Origin: JBDIAG01 sp963835085
GTDB taxonomy: Bacteria > Actinomycetota > Actinomycetes > Actinomycetales > CAWJMD01
Length of the DNA: 64,000 nt
Direction: 5' to 3'
Assembly (NCBI GenBank): GCA_963835085.1
Contig: CAWIED010000001.1
Location: 3,286,001-3,350,000 of the forward strand
Part shown: positions 8,152-16,200 of the stretch, piece after piece
How the letters are laid out: every line of letters begins with the position of its first letter
Numbering within the stretch: the stretch's first letter is position 1
Position numbers and translations under genes: made by a program
Notes under the pieces: model-generated
Database searches by the model: none
The model's input: only the letters and a program-made list of their open reading frames with translations
Told to the model about the DNA's origin: nothing

Positions 8152-9057
8152 ATGAATCGGACGCTCGAACAGGCCGGCTGGACTCACACCTACTCCGGCA
8201 AGGTGCGTGACTTGTTCGTCCGATCGGATGAGCCCGAATGGGTGTTAGTGGTCGCGAGCGATCGGGTCAGTGCTTTCGACCACATCTTATCGACGCCCAT
8301 CCCGGACAAGGGTCGAATCCTCACGGCGATGTCGTTGTGGTGGTTTGACCGGTTGGCCGATGCGGTCACGGTCGGAGGCCGCCCGCTGACCAACCACGTG
8401 CTGTCGCTCGACGTGCCTGACGAGCTCGCCGGGCGCGCCATGATCTGCCGGCGACTCGACATGATTCCGGTGGAATGCGTGGCTCGGGGATATCTGACCG
8501 GGTCGGGTCTTTCAGACTACCGGGCCACCGGCGAGATCTGCGGAGTGCGGCTTGGTCCCGGGCTGGTCGACGGCTCCCGGTTGCCCGAACCGATCTTCAC
8601 GCCGGCCAGCAAGGCCGCGCTGGGAGAGCATGACGAGAACGTCAGTCTCGGCCAGGTTGCGGCTGCGGTGGGTGTCTCCGTGGCCGACGACCTGCGCGAG
8701 GCCACGTTGGACGTCTACCGGGCGGCGGAGGTGATCGCGAGACAGGCCGGCATCATCCTCGCCGACACCAAGCTCGAGTTCGGGACGGTGCCCGGCGGCG
8801 ACGGCCGGCTTGTGCTCGCCGACGAGGTGCTGACTCCGGACTCGTCCCGGTACTGGCCGGCCGAGAGTTGGCAGCCTGGCCAGGCCCAAGCCAGCTTCGA
8901 CAAGCAGTTCGTCCGAGACTGGCTGACGAGCCCGGCCTCAGGGTGGGACCGGGGCGGCACCGAGCCGCCTCCGGCACTGCCCGACGAGGTGGTCGAACGC
9001 ACCAGAGACCGCTACCTGGAGGCTTACCGCCGGCTCACCGGTCAGGCCTGGCGTTAG
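8152..9057 (+). CDS. purC: Phosphoribosylaminoimidazole-succinocarboxamide synthase (SAICAR synthase)
   Basis: The protein has 301 residues, the length of the longer actinobacterial/yeast-type SAICAR synthases. It joins CAIR and aspartate with ATP in de novo purine synthesis. Motifs are YSGKVRDLF, VVASDRVSAFDHIL, the PVECVARGYLTGSG substrate loop, and ILADTKLEFG with the catalytic acidic residues. It follows a bldC-type gene by 12 bp. No other purine gene is adjacent; purF is at 22 kb and purM at 43 kb. Confidence 0.95.
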   Translation: MNRTLEQAGWTHTYSGKVRDLFVRSDEPEWVLVVASDRVSAFDHILSTPIPDKGRILTAMSLWWFDRLADAVTVGGRPLTNHVLSLDVPDELAGRAMICRRLDMIPVECVARGYLTGSGLSDYRATGEICGVRLGPGLVDGSRLPEPIFTPASKAALGEHDENVSLGQVAAAVGVSVADDLREATLDVYRAAEVIARQAGIILADTKLEFGTVPGGDGRLVLADEVLTPDSSRYWPAESWQPGQAQASFDKQFVRDWLTSPASGWDRGGTEPPPALPDEVVERTRDRYLEAYRRLTGQAWR

Positions 9058-9137
9058 GCCGTCGCTTCCTGGATCGGGCGCCTGACCCTCAAGGACTCTC
9101 GGCCTCGTGCCGATCCGACCGTGACGAACGGCGGTGA

Positions 9138-11915
9138 ATGAGGACGGGGCAGAAGGTCGTGCAACAGGGTGACAGGCTGACGGCGCTTCACCTCCGGTTG
9201 GAGGATGCCCTGCTGTGCGCCGATCCCGCCCGGGCCGCGGGCCTGGTGCTGCCCATCCCGCTCGACCGTCGGGAGGCCACGTTCAGACCCACCTTCGCCC
9301 GGGTGCAGGGCACCCTGGCCGACTACCCCACCAGCGTGCACGCCGCGCTGCTTCTGATCCGGGCGATGGCGAGCACCGACGCCGCCCAGGCGGCCGCCGA
9401 ACTGGGTGAGCAGGACGCGGCCGGCCTCGACCAGCGCGTGCTCACCCTCGCACTGGCCGACCGGTTGCCCACCTGGATCGCCGAGCTCATCTGGCATCTG
9501 GGCGAGGAGGTCTGCGACGCCGCCGATCACCGGCTCGTCACCATCGAGACCCTGTGCGTGGAGTGGGGGCTCCCGCGACCCAGCGCGCCCGACTACCTGT
9601 TCGCCCTCGTGTCGGCACTCGGCGACGCTGACGCCTCCCACGGTGGGGGCGCACTCGCCGCCCTGCTGTCGGCCGACCCCGGCCTCTGCGAGCTCATCCC
9701 CGATCTGCTCGCTGCCCCCGGAGTAGGCCGGGTGTTCGCGCGCGGCAGCTGGGCACAGGCCATCGCCGAGGTGAGCTCAGCAGGACTCATCGACCGCGAC
9801 AGCCTGCTCGATCTGACCTTGATCCATCGCACCAGCGACGAACTCGACCATCAGCGCTGGTTCCACGAGCTGCACCGCGAACTCGATCCCAGCGACGCCG
9901 AGATGATGGCGCGCTCCGACGCCTATCTGCGGCTGCTCGCCGATCCGCAGCCAGAGGTCAAGGCCGCAGTGATTGCCGGCCTCTACCAACGCGACGCCCG
10001 CCGGCCACTGCCACTCGACCTCGTCACTCAGGCGACTTCGATCATCCTCGAGGCCGGTAGCAGCGCCATGGTCAAGGCGCACCTCGCCTGGCTGAAGGGT
10101 GCAGCCCAGCGCCATCCCGGCAGCGCAGGGTCGCTCGCGCTCGCCCTCAGCGAAGCCTTCGGCTCCGCCGACCAGACGCTGGTAACCGGCAGTCTCGACG
10201 CGGTGCTGGCCATCCTGGACGTGGCCGACATCGACGTCATCGAGGGCATCGCTGAGCCCCTACGGCAAGCGGCTAGCCAGCTTCCGCCGGTCTTGGCTGA
10301 GCGGGCCGTCCGAGCCTGGGGCCCACTGGCCACTGCCGGCACCGGCCGTTCGGCCAGGCGCCAGGCGGATACGCCAGCCATCGGCACCACCTCGAGCACG
10401 GCAGCAGGAGCGGCCTGCTCGAACGAGCTGGCCGCGGCGACGGCACCGATCACAGCGCGCCTGGAGGCGCCCCGGCACAAAGCTCCGCGGCCGGCCTTCG
10501 TCCGACCGGACTCCGCCCCGGGGCGAGCACGCACGCTGCCCGAACTGGCGGCGGCGGCCGAGGCCTTCCTCGTGGAACTCGACCCCCAGCTCGGCGAGGT
10601 CGTCCTCGACGCAGTGGCGGCCCTGGCCGGCCGCGATCTCGGGGCCACCCGCGCCGCCCTGGCCGGGTTGCACGGTCTGCTCGCCGACGCCGTCCAGGCC
10701 GGCGACCAGGCCGAGCCGGCCCTATGGCTGGGCGAGCGGCCGGTGCTGGCCGTGCTCGCCCGCCTCGCGCTGCCGGCCGACCACGCCGTGCACGGCTACG
10801 CGTGGCGCACTCCACCGGGCCCTATCGGCTGCCTCACCATGCGGGCACAGGAAGTACTGAGCCGGGCCCTTGCGGGAGGCACCCAGGAGCTGCTGGCGCT
10901 ACCGACTGAGGCGAGCGGGGAGATCAGCCCCGAGGCTCTCGTCCAGCGAATCGCGGCCGCGGCCGAAACCGGTTCTGCCGCCTGGCCCATGGACGTCGAG
11001 CAGGCTTTGCTGCGGGCACACCGCGATCTCGACAATGCCACCCTGACCGAAGTGGTCTCGGCTCTCGCCCGGATCAACTCCCGATTGGCCCGCTCGGTCG
11101 AGCGCAGACTGCGGCTCGGCGTGCTGGCCAGGCCCGCCATCAAAGTGGGCTTCGAAGCAGGCAGGCCCCGGGTCATCGCCTCCACACTGACGCGCCAGCA
11201 AGACGGCCAGCTGACCCGACAGGCCTTCGATCTCTCGCTGGTGTCGAGTTACGCGGTGGAGGGCTCGGCGCTGGTGGCGCTGATGGCGTTGCCGCACCAT
11301 AGAGAGGTCACCTCGGCCTACCTGATCGGGCCGCTCTGCGCGTCCGAACGCCGCCAGCTCATCCAGAACCTGCGCGCTCTGTCGCTGCTGGGCGACGCCC
11401 GCGGGCGTACCGGCGACGCCACCGCCGCGGCACTGCTGTTCGGCGCCTGCCTGCATGCCCCTGAAGACCGCTCAGCCGCAGTGGCCGCACTGTGCCGGTT
11501 GACGGAGGACTGGTTCGACGCCCAAGCCTGCGGCCGCCTGTGGGCCACCGCGATCGACGCCTGCCCCTGGCTCGACCTCACGAAGCTGGCCGCCACCCTG
11601 CGCGACGTGGTGCGCCAGACGAGCGATCCGAGGCTGGTCTGGGCGCTCCTGCATGCACTGCTCGACGTCCTTGGTGACACCAACCCGTCCGATGACACCA
11701 AGCGGGCCGATGACAACGAGCGGACCGATGATTACGAGCGGACCGATGATTGCGAGCGGGCCGGTATCGCCGAGCTTCGCGAGATCGAGCGCAGCACCGC
11801 TGAGTTGACCGGGGTGCGCTTCGGACGCCTCCCGGTGCCCAAACAGGCAGTCCCGGTGCAGACGGCACCCGGGCAGGTCCTCCGGCCGGAGGCCATCAGC
11901 CTTGGCCAAGCCTGA
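9138..11915 (+). CDS. Very large uncharacterised helical protein (possibly DUF6493-like)
   Basis: The protein has 925 residues with no signal peptide or membrane segment. It is rich in alanine and leucine, with many amphipathic helices in the style of HEAT/ARM-type solenoids. The segments VLTLALADRLPTWIAELIW and LCVEWGLPRPSAPDYLFALV, and the C-terminal SPEALVQRIAAA ... DVEQALLR, recall actinobacterial DUF6493 proteins. That assignment is tentative. Those proteins often sit beside SWIM zinc-finger and MoxR/VWA genes, which are absent here. Near residues 850-875 an in-frame 18-bp tandem repeat encodes DDxxRA/T four times. The ATG at 9138 is chosen as the first good start after purC. Confidence 0.7.
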   Translation: MRTGQKVVQQGDRLTALHLRLEDALLCADPARAAGLVLPIPLDRREATFRPTFARVQGTLADYPTSVHAALLLIRAMASTDAAQAAAELGEQDAAGLDQRVLTLALADRLPTWIAELIWHLGEEVCDAADHRLVTIETLCVEWGLPRPSAPDYLFALVSALGDADASHGGGALAALLSADPGLCELIPDLLAAPGVGRVFARGSWAQAIAEVSSAGLIDRDSLLDLTLIHRTSDELDHQRWFHELHRELDPSDAEMMARSDAYLRLLADPQPEVKAAVIAGLYQRDARRPLPLDLVTQATSIILEAGSSAMVKAHLAWLKGAAQRHPGSAGSLALALSEAFGSADQTLVTGSLDAVLAILDVADIDVIEGIAEPLRQAASQLPPVLAERAVRAWGPLATAGTGRSARRQADTPAIGTTSSTAAGAACSNELAAATAPITARLEAPRHKAPRPAFVRPDSAPGRARTLPELAAAAEAFLVELDPQLGEVVLDAVAALAGRDLGATRAALAGLHGLLADAVQAGDQAEPALWLGERPVLAVLARLALPADHAVHGYAWRTPPGPIGCLTMRAQEVLSRALAGGTQELLALPTEASGEISPEALVQRIAAAAETGSAAWPMDVEQALLRAHRDLDNATLTEVVSALARINSRLARSVERRLRLGVLARPAIKVGFEAGRPRVIASTLTRQQDGQLTRQAFDLSLVSSYAVEGSALVALMALPHHREVTSAYLIGPLCASERRQLIQNLRALSLLGDARGRTGDATAAALLFGACLHAPEDRSAAVAALCRLTEDWFDAQACGRLWATAIDACPWLDLTKLAATLRDVVRQTSDPRLVWALLHALLDVLGDTNPSDDTKRADDNERTDDYERTDDCERAGIAELREIERSTAELTGVRFGRLPVPKQAVPVQTAPGQVLRPEAISLGQA
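11689..11760 (+). repeat. Four tandem 18-bp in-frame repeats
   Basis: Four consecutive 18-bp units (11689-11706, 11707-11724, 11725-11742, 11743-11760) share the frame CCGATGA--A-CGAGCGG and encode DDTKRA, DDNERT, DDYERT, DDCERA. They form a charged low-complexity insert in the C-terminal part of the large uncharacterised protein. The copy number could vary between strains. Confidence 0.85.
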
Positions 11916-12007
11916 ACTGCTCAGCTGGGCCAGCCGTCCGGCCCTTGCCGTGCCATTCGCAGCGAGGTGCGCGGCGCAGGGCTACCTGGCAGCGTGAGAC
12001 CGCGGCC

Positions 12008-12649
12008 TCAGGGCGCGACCTCCTGACGCCCTGCCCCGGCAAGATCGGTGACAGCCGCATTGCCCAGGGCGGTGAGCTGCCTCAGGTACAACGCGCGGCC
12101 GATCTGGGAGAGCAGCGCATCGTGGATCGGCACGACCACACCGGGCGCCACGGCCCGAGTGAACTCGACCGTCTCCTTGAACGCACACCAGGGCGCATTG
12201 AGCGGGACGGCGAGCACATCGACCCCCGAGGGTGCGTACTCGTAGGCATCACCCGGGTGAAACAGCGTGGGCTCGCCGCTGGCCGCCACCACGACACCGA
12301 GATTGCCCACTCGAGGGATGTCGGCGTGGATCACCGCATGCCGGCCGCCCACCGGGGTGATGGTGACGCCGCCGAGGTCGAGCGACGCACCGGCGACGCT
12401 GGCCCGTGCGGAGCCACCCACCAACTCGACGGCAGCCGGTTCGGCGAGCACCGCCGCCTGCGGGTTGGCGGCCACGAGGGCAGGGACGTTGGCCGGATCG
12501 ATGTGATCGGGATGCTGATGGGTCACCACGATGGCATCGAGGTCGGTGACCGCGTGCCAGTCGGTGGAGAAGGCGCCGGGGTCGATCAGGATGCGTTTGC
12601 CGCCGGTCTCGACGAGCAGGCACGAATGGCCAAGGTGCGTCAACTGCAT
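12008..12649 (-). CDS. MBL-fold metal-dependent hydrolase (UlaG-like)
   Basis: The protein has 213 residues and is a compact metallo-beta-lactamase fold enzyme. The zinc ligands are visible in VTHQHPDHID, with another histidine in GRHAVIH and an aspartate in FHPGDAYEY. The C-terminal PIHDALL supplies the last histidine. It resembles UlaG/YtnP-type hydrolases that act on lactones or phosphodiesters; the substrate cannot be told. The ATG at 12649 (MQLTHLGHSC) matches the usual family start, although the frame continues upstream to 12772. It is convergent with the large gene before it. Confidence 0.82.
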   Translation of the reverse strand: MQLTHLGHSCLLVETGGKRILIDPGAFSTDWHAVTDLDAIVVTHQHPDHIDPANVPALVAANPQAAVLAEPAAVELVGGSARASVAGASLDLGGVTITPVGGRHAVIHADIPRVGNLGVVVAASGEPTLFHPGDAYEYAPSGVDVLAVPLNAPWCAFKETVEFTRAVAPGVVVPIHDALLSQIGRALYLRQLTALGNAAVTDLAGAGRQEVAP

Positions 12650-12891
12650 GGTTCCAACATGCCACGAGCAACCCGCGACCGTGCGAATGCGGTGCGCCTG
12701 GATACCGTGCCCGGTCCAGGGCTCGTGCCCACTCAGCGGCTGGCGAGCATCGAGCAAGGTCACGAGCTGCATGTCGGATGATCTGTCCGGAGCTCGTGCC
12801 CTAGGAGCGGCTGGCGACGATGCTTGCCGCGCCGGAAGTGCACGAGCGACTGAGTGCGTACGACTCGCCTAAACGGCCGAAGCGGGCATTA

Positions 12892-12920
12892 TTGACTTGC
12901 CGAGTGTCGGCAACTAGCGC
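12892..12920 (+). promoter_or_regulatory. Promoter with embedded 17-bp dyad ahead of the PucR-type gene
   Basis: A possible -35 box TTGACT (12892-12897) and a weak -10 TAGCGC (12915-12920) are separated by 17 bp. The spacer is almost filled by the perfect dyad TTGCCGA-GTG-TCGGCAA (12897-12913). A near-identical dyad precedes terC at 14240-14256. A repressor bound here would block RNA polymerase, so autoregulation by the adjacent regulator is a natural hypothesis. The rest of the 300-bp gap (12650-12949) shows nothing else. Confidence 0.5.
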
Positions 12921-12949
12921 CGCAGTCGTCCGAGGGTCACGATGGACGG

Positions 12950-14206
12950 ATGAGCAACCAGGCCGATCCCTCCCGCGGCCGGCGCCCGACGGGTCGGCAT
13001 GCCACGGAAGACAACCTGGCGAACGCCGAGCCCAGCCAGGCGAGCCTGCAGGCTGTGGCGGCGGAGGCAGCACGCGACGCGGGGCTGGCCGACGCAGAGC
13101 TGCTCGGCGACTTCCTCGCGACGGTGTTGGCGGTCGCCGCCGCCCGGCGCCGGTTGAACGACAGCGAACTGCGGGCGTGCACGCAGGCCGGTGCGCGGGC
13201 GGCTGCGGCCGGAACGGCTGCTCGGGCTGCGGTGGACCTCTATCTGTCGGCGGCCTGGCGGTTGTGGCGGGACGGCCCGCCAGCCGTGGATCCGAGCGAC
13301 CCCCGGGAGGCTGCGCTTTGGGTGTTGCGAGCTGCGGACGACGGCGTGGCAGCCCTCATCGAGGGCTTCCAGCTTGCCCGGGCGGACCTCGTCCGACTCG
13401 AAGAGGCCACCCGGCACCAGGTGGTCGATGCCCTGTTGGCCGGCGGCCGACAGGCGTTGGAAGCGTCTGCGACGGCCGAAGAGCTCGGCCTGCCGATTGC
13501 CGGTCCCCTCGTTGTGGTGCTGGCCTCGAGCTCACCTCGCATCGATGGTCCGGCCACGGCGCGCCTGCCGGCGGCAGTCGAGACCGCCCTACGGGGCCGG
13601 CTCGCCGACGCGTCTCCCCTTGTGGTCTTTCGCGACTCGCGGCTGCTGACGATTGCCGCCGCCCCCAACCGGCGCGCGGGTATCGACGTCGCGGACGCGA
13701 TCGCCGACGTGCTGCGCGACGCCTTGGGCCCGTACGGCTCAGCCGGGACGGACTGGCTGGTTGCCGTGTCGAACTTACGAGTGGGGCCGGTGGCGGTGCG
13801 CGCCAGCCGCGCCGAGGCCGAAGAGAGCCTGTACCTGGCCCGCCGCGCGGGCATCGCAGGCCCGGTGGTGACGGCCGATGAGCTGGGCGTCTACCGCGTG
13901 CTGCTGCGTGATCGCGATGCGGCCCGGCAGTTCGTCGAGGCGACCCTGTCGGGGCTGCTGGAGGCACGCGGCGGGCCACACGACCTGCTCGCCACGCTGG
14001 AGGCCTTCTACACCTGCGGCGGCAACGCCACCGCAACAGCCTCCCGCCTGCACCTGTCGGTGCGCGCGGTCACCTATCGGCTGCACCGGGCAGCCGAGCT
14101 GATCGGACGCGATCCGCACGATGCCGAGGCCAGGTTGACGTTGCACGCAGCCGTCACCGCAGCGCAGTTGCTGGGCTGGCCCGACGACGCCGAGCCGCTC
14201 CCCTGA
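12950..14206 (+). CDS. PucR-type helix-turn-helix transcriptional regulator
   Basis: The protein has 418 residues. The N-terminal 160 residues are alanine-rich helices of no recognised family. The middle contains a GGDEF-like region typical of CdaR/PucR proteins (LLTIAAAPNRRAGIDVADAIADVL). Residues around 345-410 form the PucR C-terminal HTH (LEAFYTCGGNATATASRLHLSVRAVTYRLHRA). These proteins respond to metabolites and often regulate neighbouring catabolic genes, but no purine catabolism is seen here. It is followed by terC, and a shared dyad upstream of both genes suggests that it may control itself and terC. Confidence 0.85.
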   Translation: MSNQADPSRGRRPTGRHATEDNLANAEPSQASLQAVAAEAARDAGLADAELLGDFLATVLAVAAARRRLNDSELRACTQAGARAAAAGTAARAAVDLYLSAAWRLWRDGPPAVDPSDPREAALWVLRAADDGVAALIEGFQLARADLVRLEEATRHQVVDALLAGGRQALEASATAEELGLPIAGPLVVVLASSSPRIDGPATARLPAAVETALRGRLADASPLVVFRDSRLLTIAAAPNRRAGIDVADAIADVLRDALGPYGSAGTDWLVAVSNLRVGPVAVRASRAEAEESLYLARRAGIAGPVVTADELGVYRVLLRDRDAARQFVEATLSGLLEARGGPHDLLATLEAFYTCGGNATATASRLHLSVRAVTYRLHRAAELIGRDPHDAEARLTLHAAVTAAQLLGWPDDAEPLP

Positions 14207-14224
14207 CCCCAGGACCTGCTGGGG
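14207..14224 (+). terminator. Short hairpin after the PucR-type gene
   Basis: CCCCAG (14207-14212) and CTGGGG (14219-14224) form a perfect 6-bp stem with a 6-nt loop, beginning directly after the stop codon. There is no T-tract, so termination may be weak or factor-dependent. Confidence 0.45.
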
Positions 14225-14239
14225 ATTCACGCGAGAAAA

Positions 14240-14256
14240 TTGCCGACTTCCGGCAA
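14240..14256. promoter_or_regulatory. Dyad operator candidate upstream of terC
   Basis: TTGCCG-ACTTC-CGGCAA is a perfect 6-bp dyad. Its first seven and last six bases equal those of the dyad in the promoter of the PucR-type gene at 12897-12913, with the same overall length of 17 bp. Two such sites flanking one regulator gene support a shared operator. Confidence 0.5.
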
Positions 14257-14352
14257 AGTAATCACCAGTCTTTGACCGACTCTCGACCCAGCTCCGAGGT
14301 CGTGCTCTCGCCACCATGGAGGAAACGCAACCCCCTCCTGAAAGGCAAGCGC

Positions 14353-15303
14353 ATGCTCGACGTTCCTGTGTGGTTATGGCTCACCTTCGCAGCCATCGTC
14401 ATCGTCGCATTGACGATCGATCTCCTCGCCCACCGCGGCGACCACGTCATCGGCTTCAAGGAGGCCGCCGCCTGGAGCGGTGTCTGGGTCGCGCTGGCGC
14501 TTGCCTTCGGCGGACTCGTCTGGTTCGTTCTGGGCAGCAATGCGGCCGTCGAATACACCACGGCCTGGCTACTGGAGAAGAGCCTGTCGGTCGACAACCT
14601 CTTCGTCTTCGCTCTGATCTTCGGCTACTTCGCCGTGCCACGGCAGTACCAGCACCGGGTGCTCTTCTACGGCGTGATCGGAGCGCTGCTCTTCAGGGCG
14701 ATCTTCATCTCCGCCGGCGTGGCCATCGTCTCCCAGTTCAGCTTCATCCTCTTCGGCTTCGCCGCGATCCTGCTCTACAGCGCCTACAAGCTGATGAAGG
14801 ACTCCGACGAGGACGAGTACGACCCCGGCAAGAATGTCGCCGTCCGCGCCCTGCGCAAACTCGTGCCGATGCGCGACGAGTACGCCGGCACCAGGTTCTT
14901 CGTGAAGGATGCCGGCGCCTGGGTGGCCACTCCTCTGCTGGCCGTGGTGGTGGCCATCGAGGCCGCTGACCTCATCTTCGCGGTGGACAGCGTTCCGGCG
15001 GTGCTCGCGGTGAGCGACGACACGTTCATCGTCTACTCCTCCAACGCGTTTGCCATCCTGGGCCTCCGCGCCCTGTACTTCCTGCTCGCGGGGATGCTCG
15101 ACCGCTTCCATTACTTGGGCAAGGGCCTCGCGATCATCCTCGGCTTCATCGGGGTCAAGCTGGTGCTCCAGGCCGCGCACAAGACGTTCAGCACCTCGAT
15201 TCCCGAGATCCCCTCCCTGGTCAGCCTCGTTGTCGTGGTGGTGGTCTTGGCCGGGTCGGTGGTCTTGAGCCTGCGCAGACCCGCGGAGCAACTCACCAGC
15301 TGA
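14353..15303 (+). CDS. TerC/Alx-family integral membrane protein
   Basis: The protein has 316 residues and about nine membrane segments. The diagnostic stretch ALEKS-type motif appears as WLLEKSLSVDNLFVFALIF, with buried acidic residues, and is repeated later as VVAIEAADLIFAVDSVPAVLAV. TerC/Alx proteins export manganese or load metals onto secreted enzymes, and some confer tellurite resistance. The ATG at 14353 fits the family N-terminus; a TTG at 14272 in frame is less likely. I looked for a yybP-ykoY manganese riboswitch in the leader and saw no match. Confidence 0.9.
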   Translation: MLDVPVWLWLTFAAIVIVALTIDLLAHRGDHVIGFKEAAAWSGVWVALALAFGGLVWFVLGSNAAVEYTTAWLLEKSLSVDNLFVFALIFGYFAVPRQYQHRVLFYGVIGALLFRAIFISAGVAIVSQFSFILFGFAAILLYSAYKLMKDSDEDEYDPGKNVAVRALRKLVPMRDEYAGTRFFVKDAGAWVATPLLAVVVAIEAADLIFAVDSVPAVLAVSDDTFIVYSSNAFAILGLRALYFLLAGMLDRFHYLGKGLAIILGFIGVKLVLQAAHKTFSTSIPEIPSLVSLVVVVVVLAGSVVLSLRRPAEQLTS

Positions 15304-15315
15304 CTGATGGCACCA

Positions 15316-15355
15316 AGGGGTCGGGTGCACGCTCTACGGCGCACACCCGACCCCT
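15316..15355. terminator. Strong bidirectional terminator after terC
   Basis: AGGGGTCGGGTG (15316-15327) pairs perfectly with CACCCGACCCCT (15344-15355), a 12-bp stem with a 16-nt loop located 13 bp past the terC stop. It lies between convergent genes. Confidence 0.8.
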
Positions 15356-15440
15356 CACGTGCCTGGCTGGAACCCTGGCCGAACCGACGGACTCACTAGT
15401 CGGCGTGCACCTTGGTCGACCTTGAATTGCGACCTAGGCG

Positions 15441-15529
15441 TGTCCCTTTTCCGACACGAATTCTGTGGCGGCTCCGGATCTCGTGCTCAGCCGACCTCGC
15501 AGGCTTCGATTCGTGTCGGAAAAGGGACA
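15441..15529. repeat. Long-stem element A (89 nt, 21-bp perfect terminal inverted repeat)
   Basis: Arms at 15441-15461 and 15509-15529 are perfectly complementary over 21 bp (outer ends TGTCC and GGACA). The 47-nt interior contains GTGCTCAGCCGACCT (15483-15497), which is also found in element B at 47057-47146. Read on the minus strand the core lies at nucleotide 33 of 89. A small stem GGTC/GATC can close the core loop. It lies between convergent genes; no coding role is seen. The rest of the gap 15304-15586 holds only the terC terminator. Confidence 0.85.
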
Positions 15530-15586
15530 GCGACCGGGTCCGCCCCGCGGAGAGCCGCGCCCGACGCGGGCATCGAGGGCCTGGGC

Positions 15587-16195
15587 TCAGCGTTGCTTGG
15601 TGGCGCGGAGGCCGCTGATACCGGCCGTGAGCACCAACAGGACACCGGCCACACCGGCCACGAGAGCCGCCGTCAGCACCGGGTCGAGCCGCCAGTTGGT
15701 CACCGCGTCTACCAGTCCGAGCACGGCCAATGCCACCAGCACCAATCCCCACACCACGGTGGGGGCGCTCACTCCCGTCGGTACCTGCAGAGCAGGCGAC
15801 CCGGTGTCCTTGCCGACTTGTTCCACTGCGATCGCACCGGAGACCGGGCCAGGCGCCGGGGGCGGTCCTGCTACGTCGGCCGGGCCCAACTCCAGGCCCC
15901 CGGGATCTGGGGCCGACGGAGGCGAATGCTGCCCGCTCGGTCCCGCAGAGGACTCGATCGAGCGATCGGCGGCAGCCTCGCCAGGCGAGTCGATCGGAGG
16001 TCCGTCGATGCCGGGTTCTCGCGCCGACAGGTCGAGCCCGCGACGCACCACCGCGGTGTCGTCGTAGTTCGTCTCGCCGAAGTCGCCGTGGCCGGCGGGA
16101 GCGTCGAGGTCACCCGGCCGGGCGCGCTGATCCGCGGCGGACTTGTCGTCGTCGGTGAATCGAGGTCCGAATTCGCTGCGGTCGCTGTCGTTCAT
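15587..16195 (-). CDS. Proline-rich membrane protein of unknown function
   Basis: The protein has 202 residues. The first 135 are hydrophilic, acidic and proline-rich, with no known domain. The last 65 contain two hydrophobic helices (VVWGLVLVALAVLGLVDAV and VLTAALVAGVAGVLLVLTAG) followed by a basic tail. The gene starts 5 bp after the stop of the PspC-domain gene and is surely cotranscribed with it. A role in the same envelope-sensing system is likely from position only. I do not recognise the family. Confidence 0.75.
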   Translation of the reverse strand: MNDSDRSEFGPRFTDDDKSAADQRARPGDLDAPAGHGDFGETNYDDTAVVRRGLDLSAREPGIDGPPIDSPGEAAADRSIESSAGPSGQHSPPSAPDPGGLELGPADVAGPPPAPGPVSGAIAVEQVGKDTGSPALQVPTGVSAPTVVWGLVLVALAVLGLVDAVTNWRLDPVLTAALVAGVAGVLLVLTAGISGLRATKQR

Positions 16196-16200
16196 CTGCC

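Noticed and set aside
14207..14352. yybP-ykoY manganese riboswitch upstream of terC
   Set aside because: The conserved riboswitch core is not visible; only a terminator-like hairpin and the 17-bp dyad are there.
15441..15529. Elements A and B as integron attC sites
   Set aside because: No GTTRRRY/RYYYAAC boxes and no integrase gene; the conserved part is the centre, not the ends.
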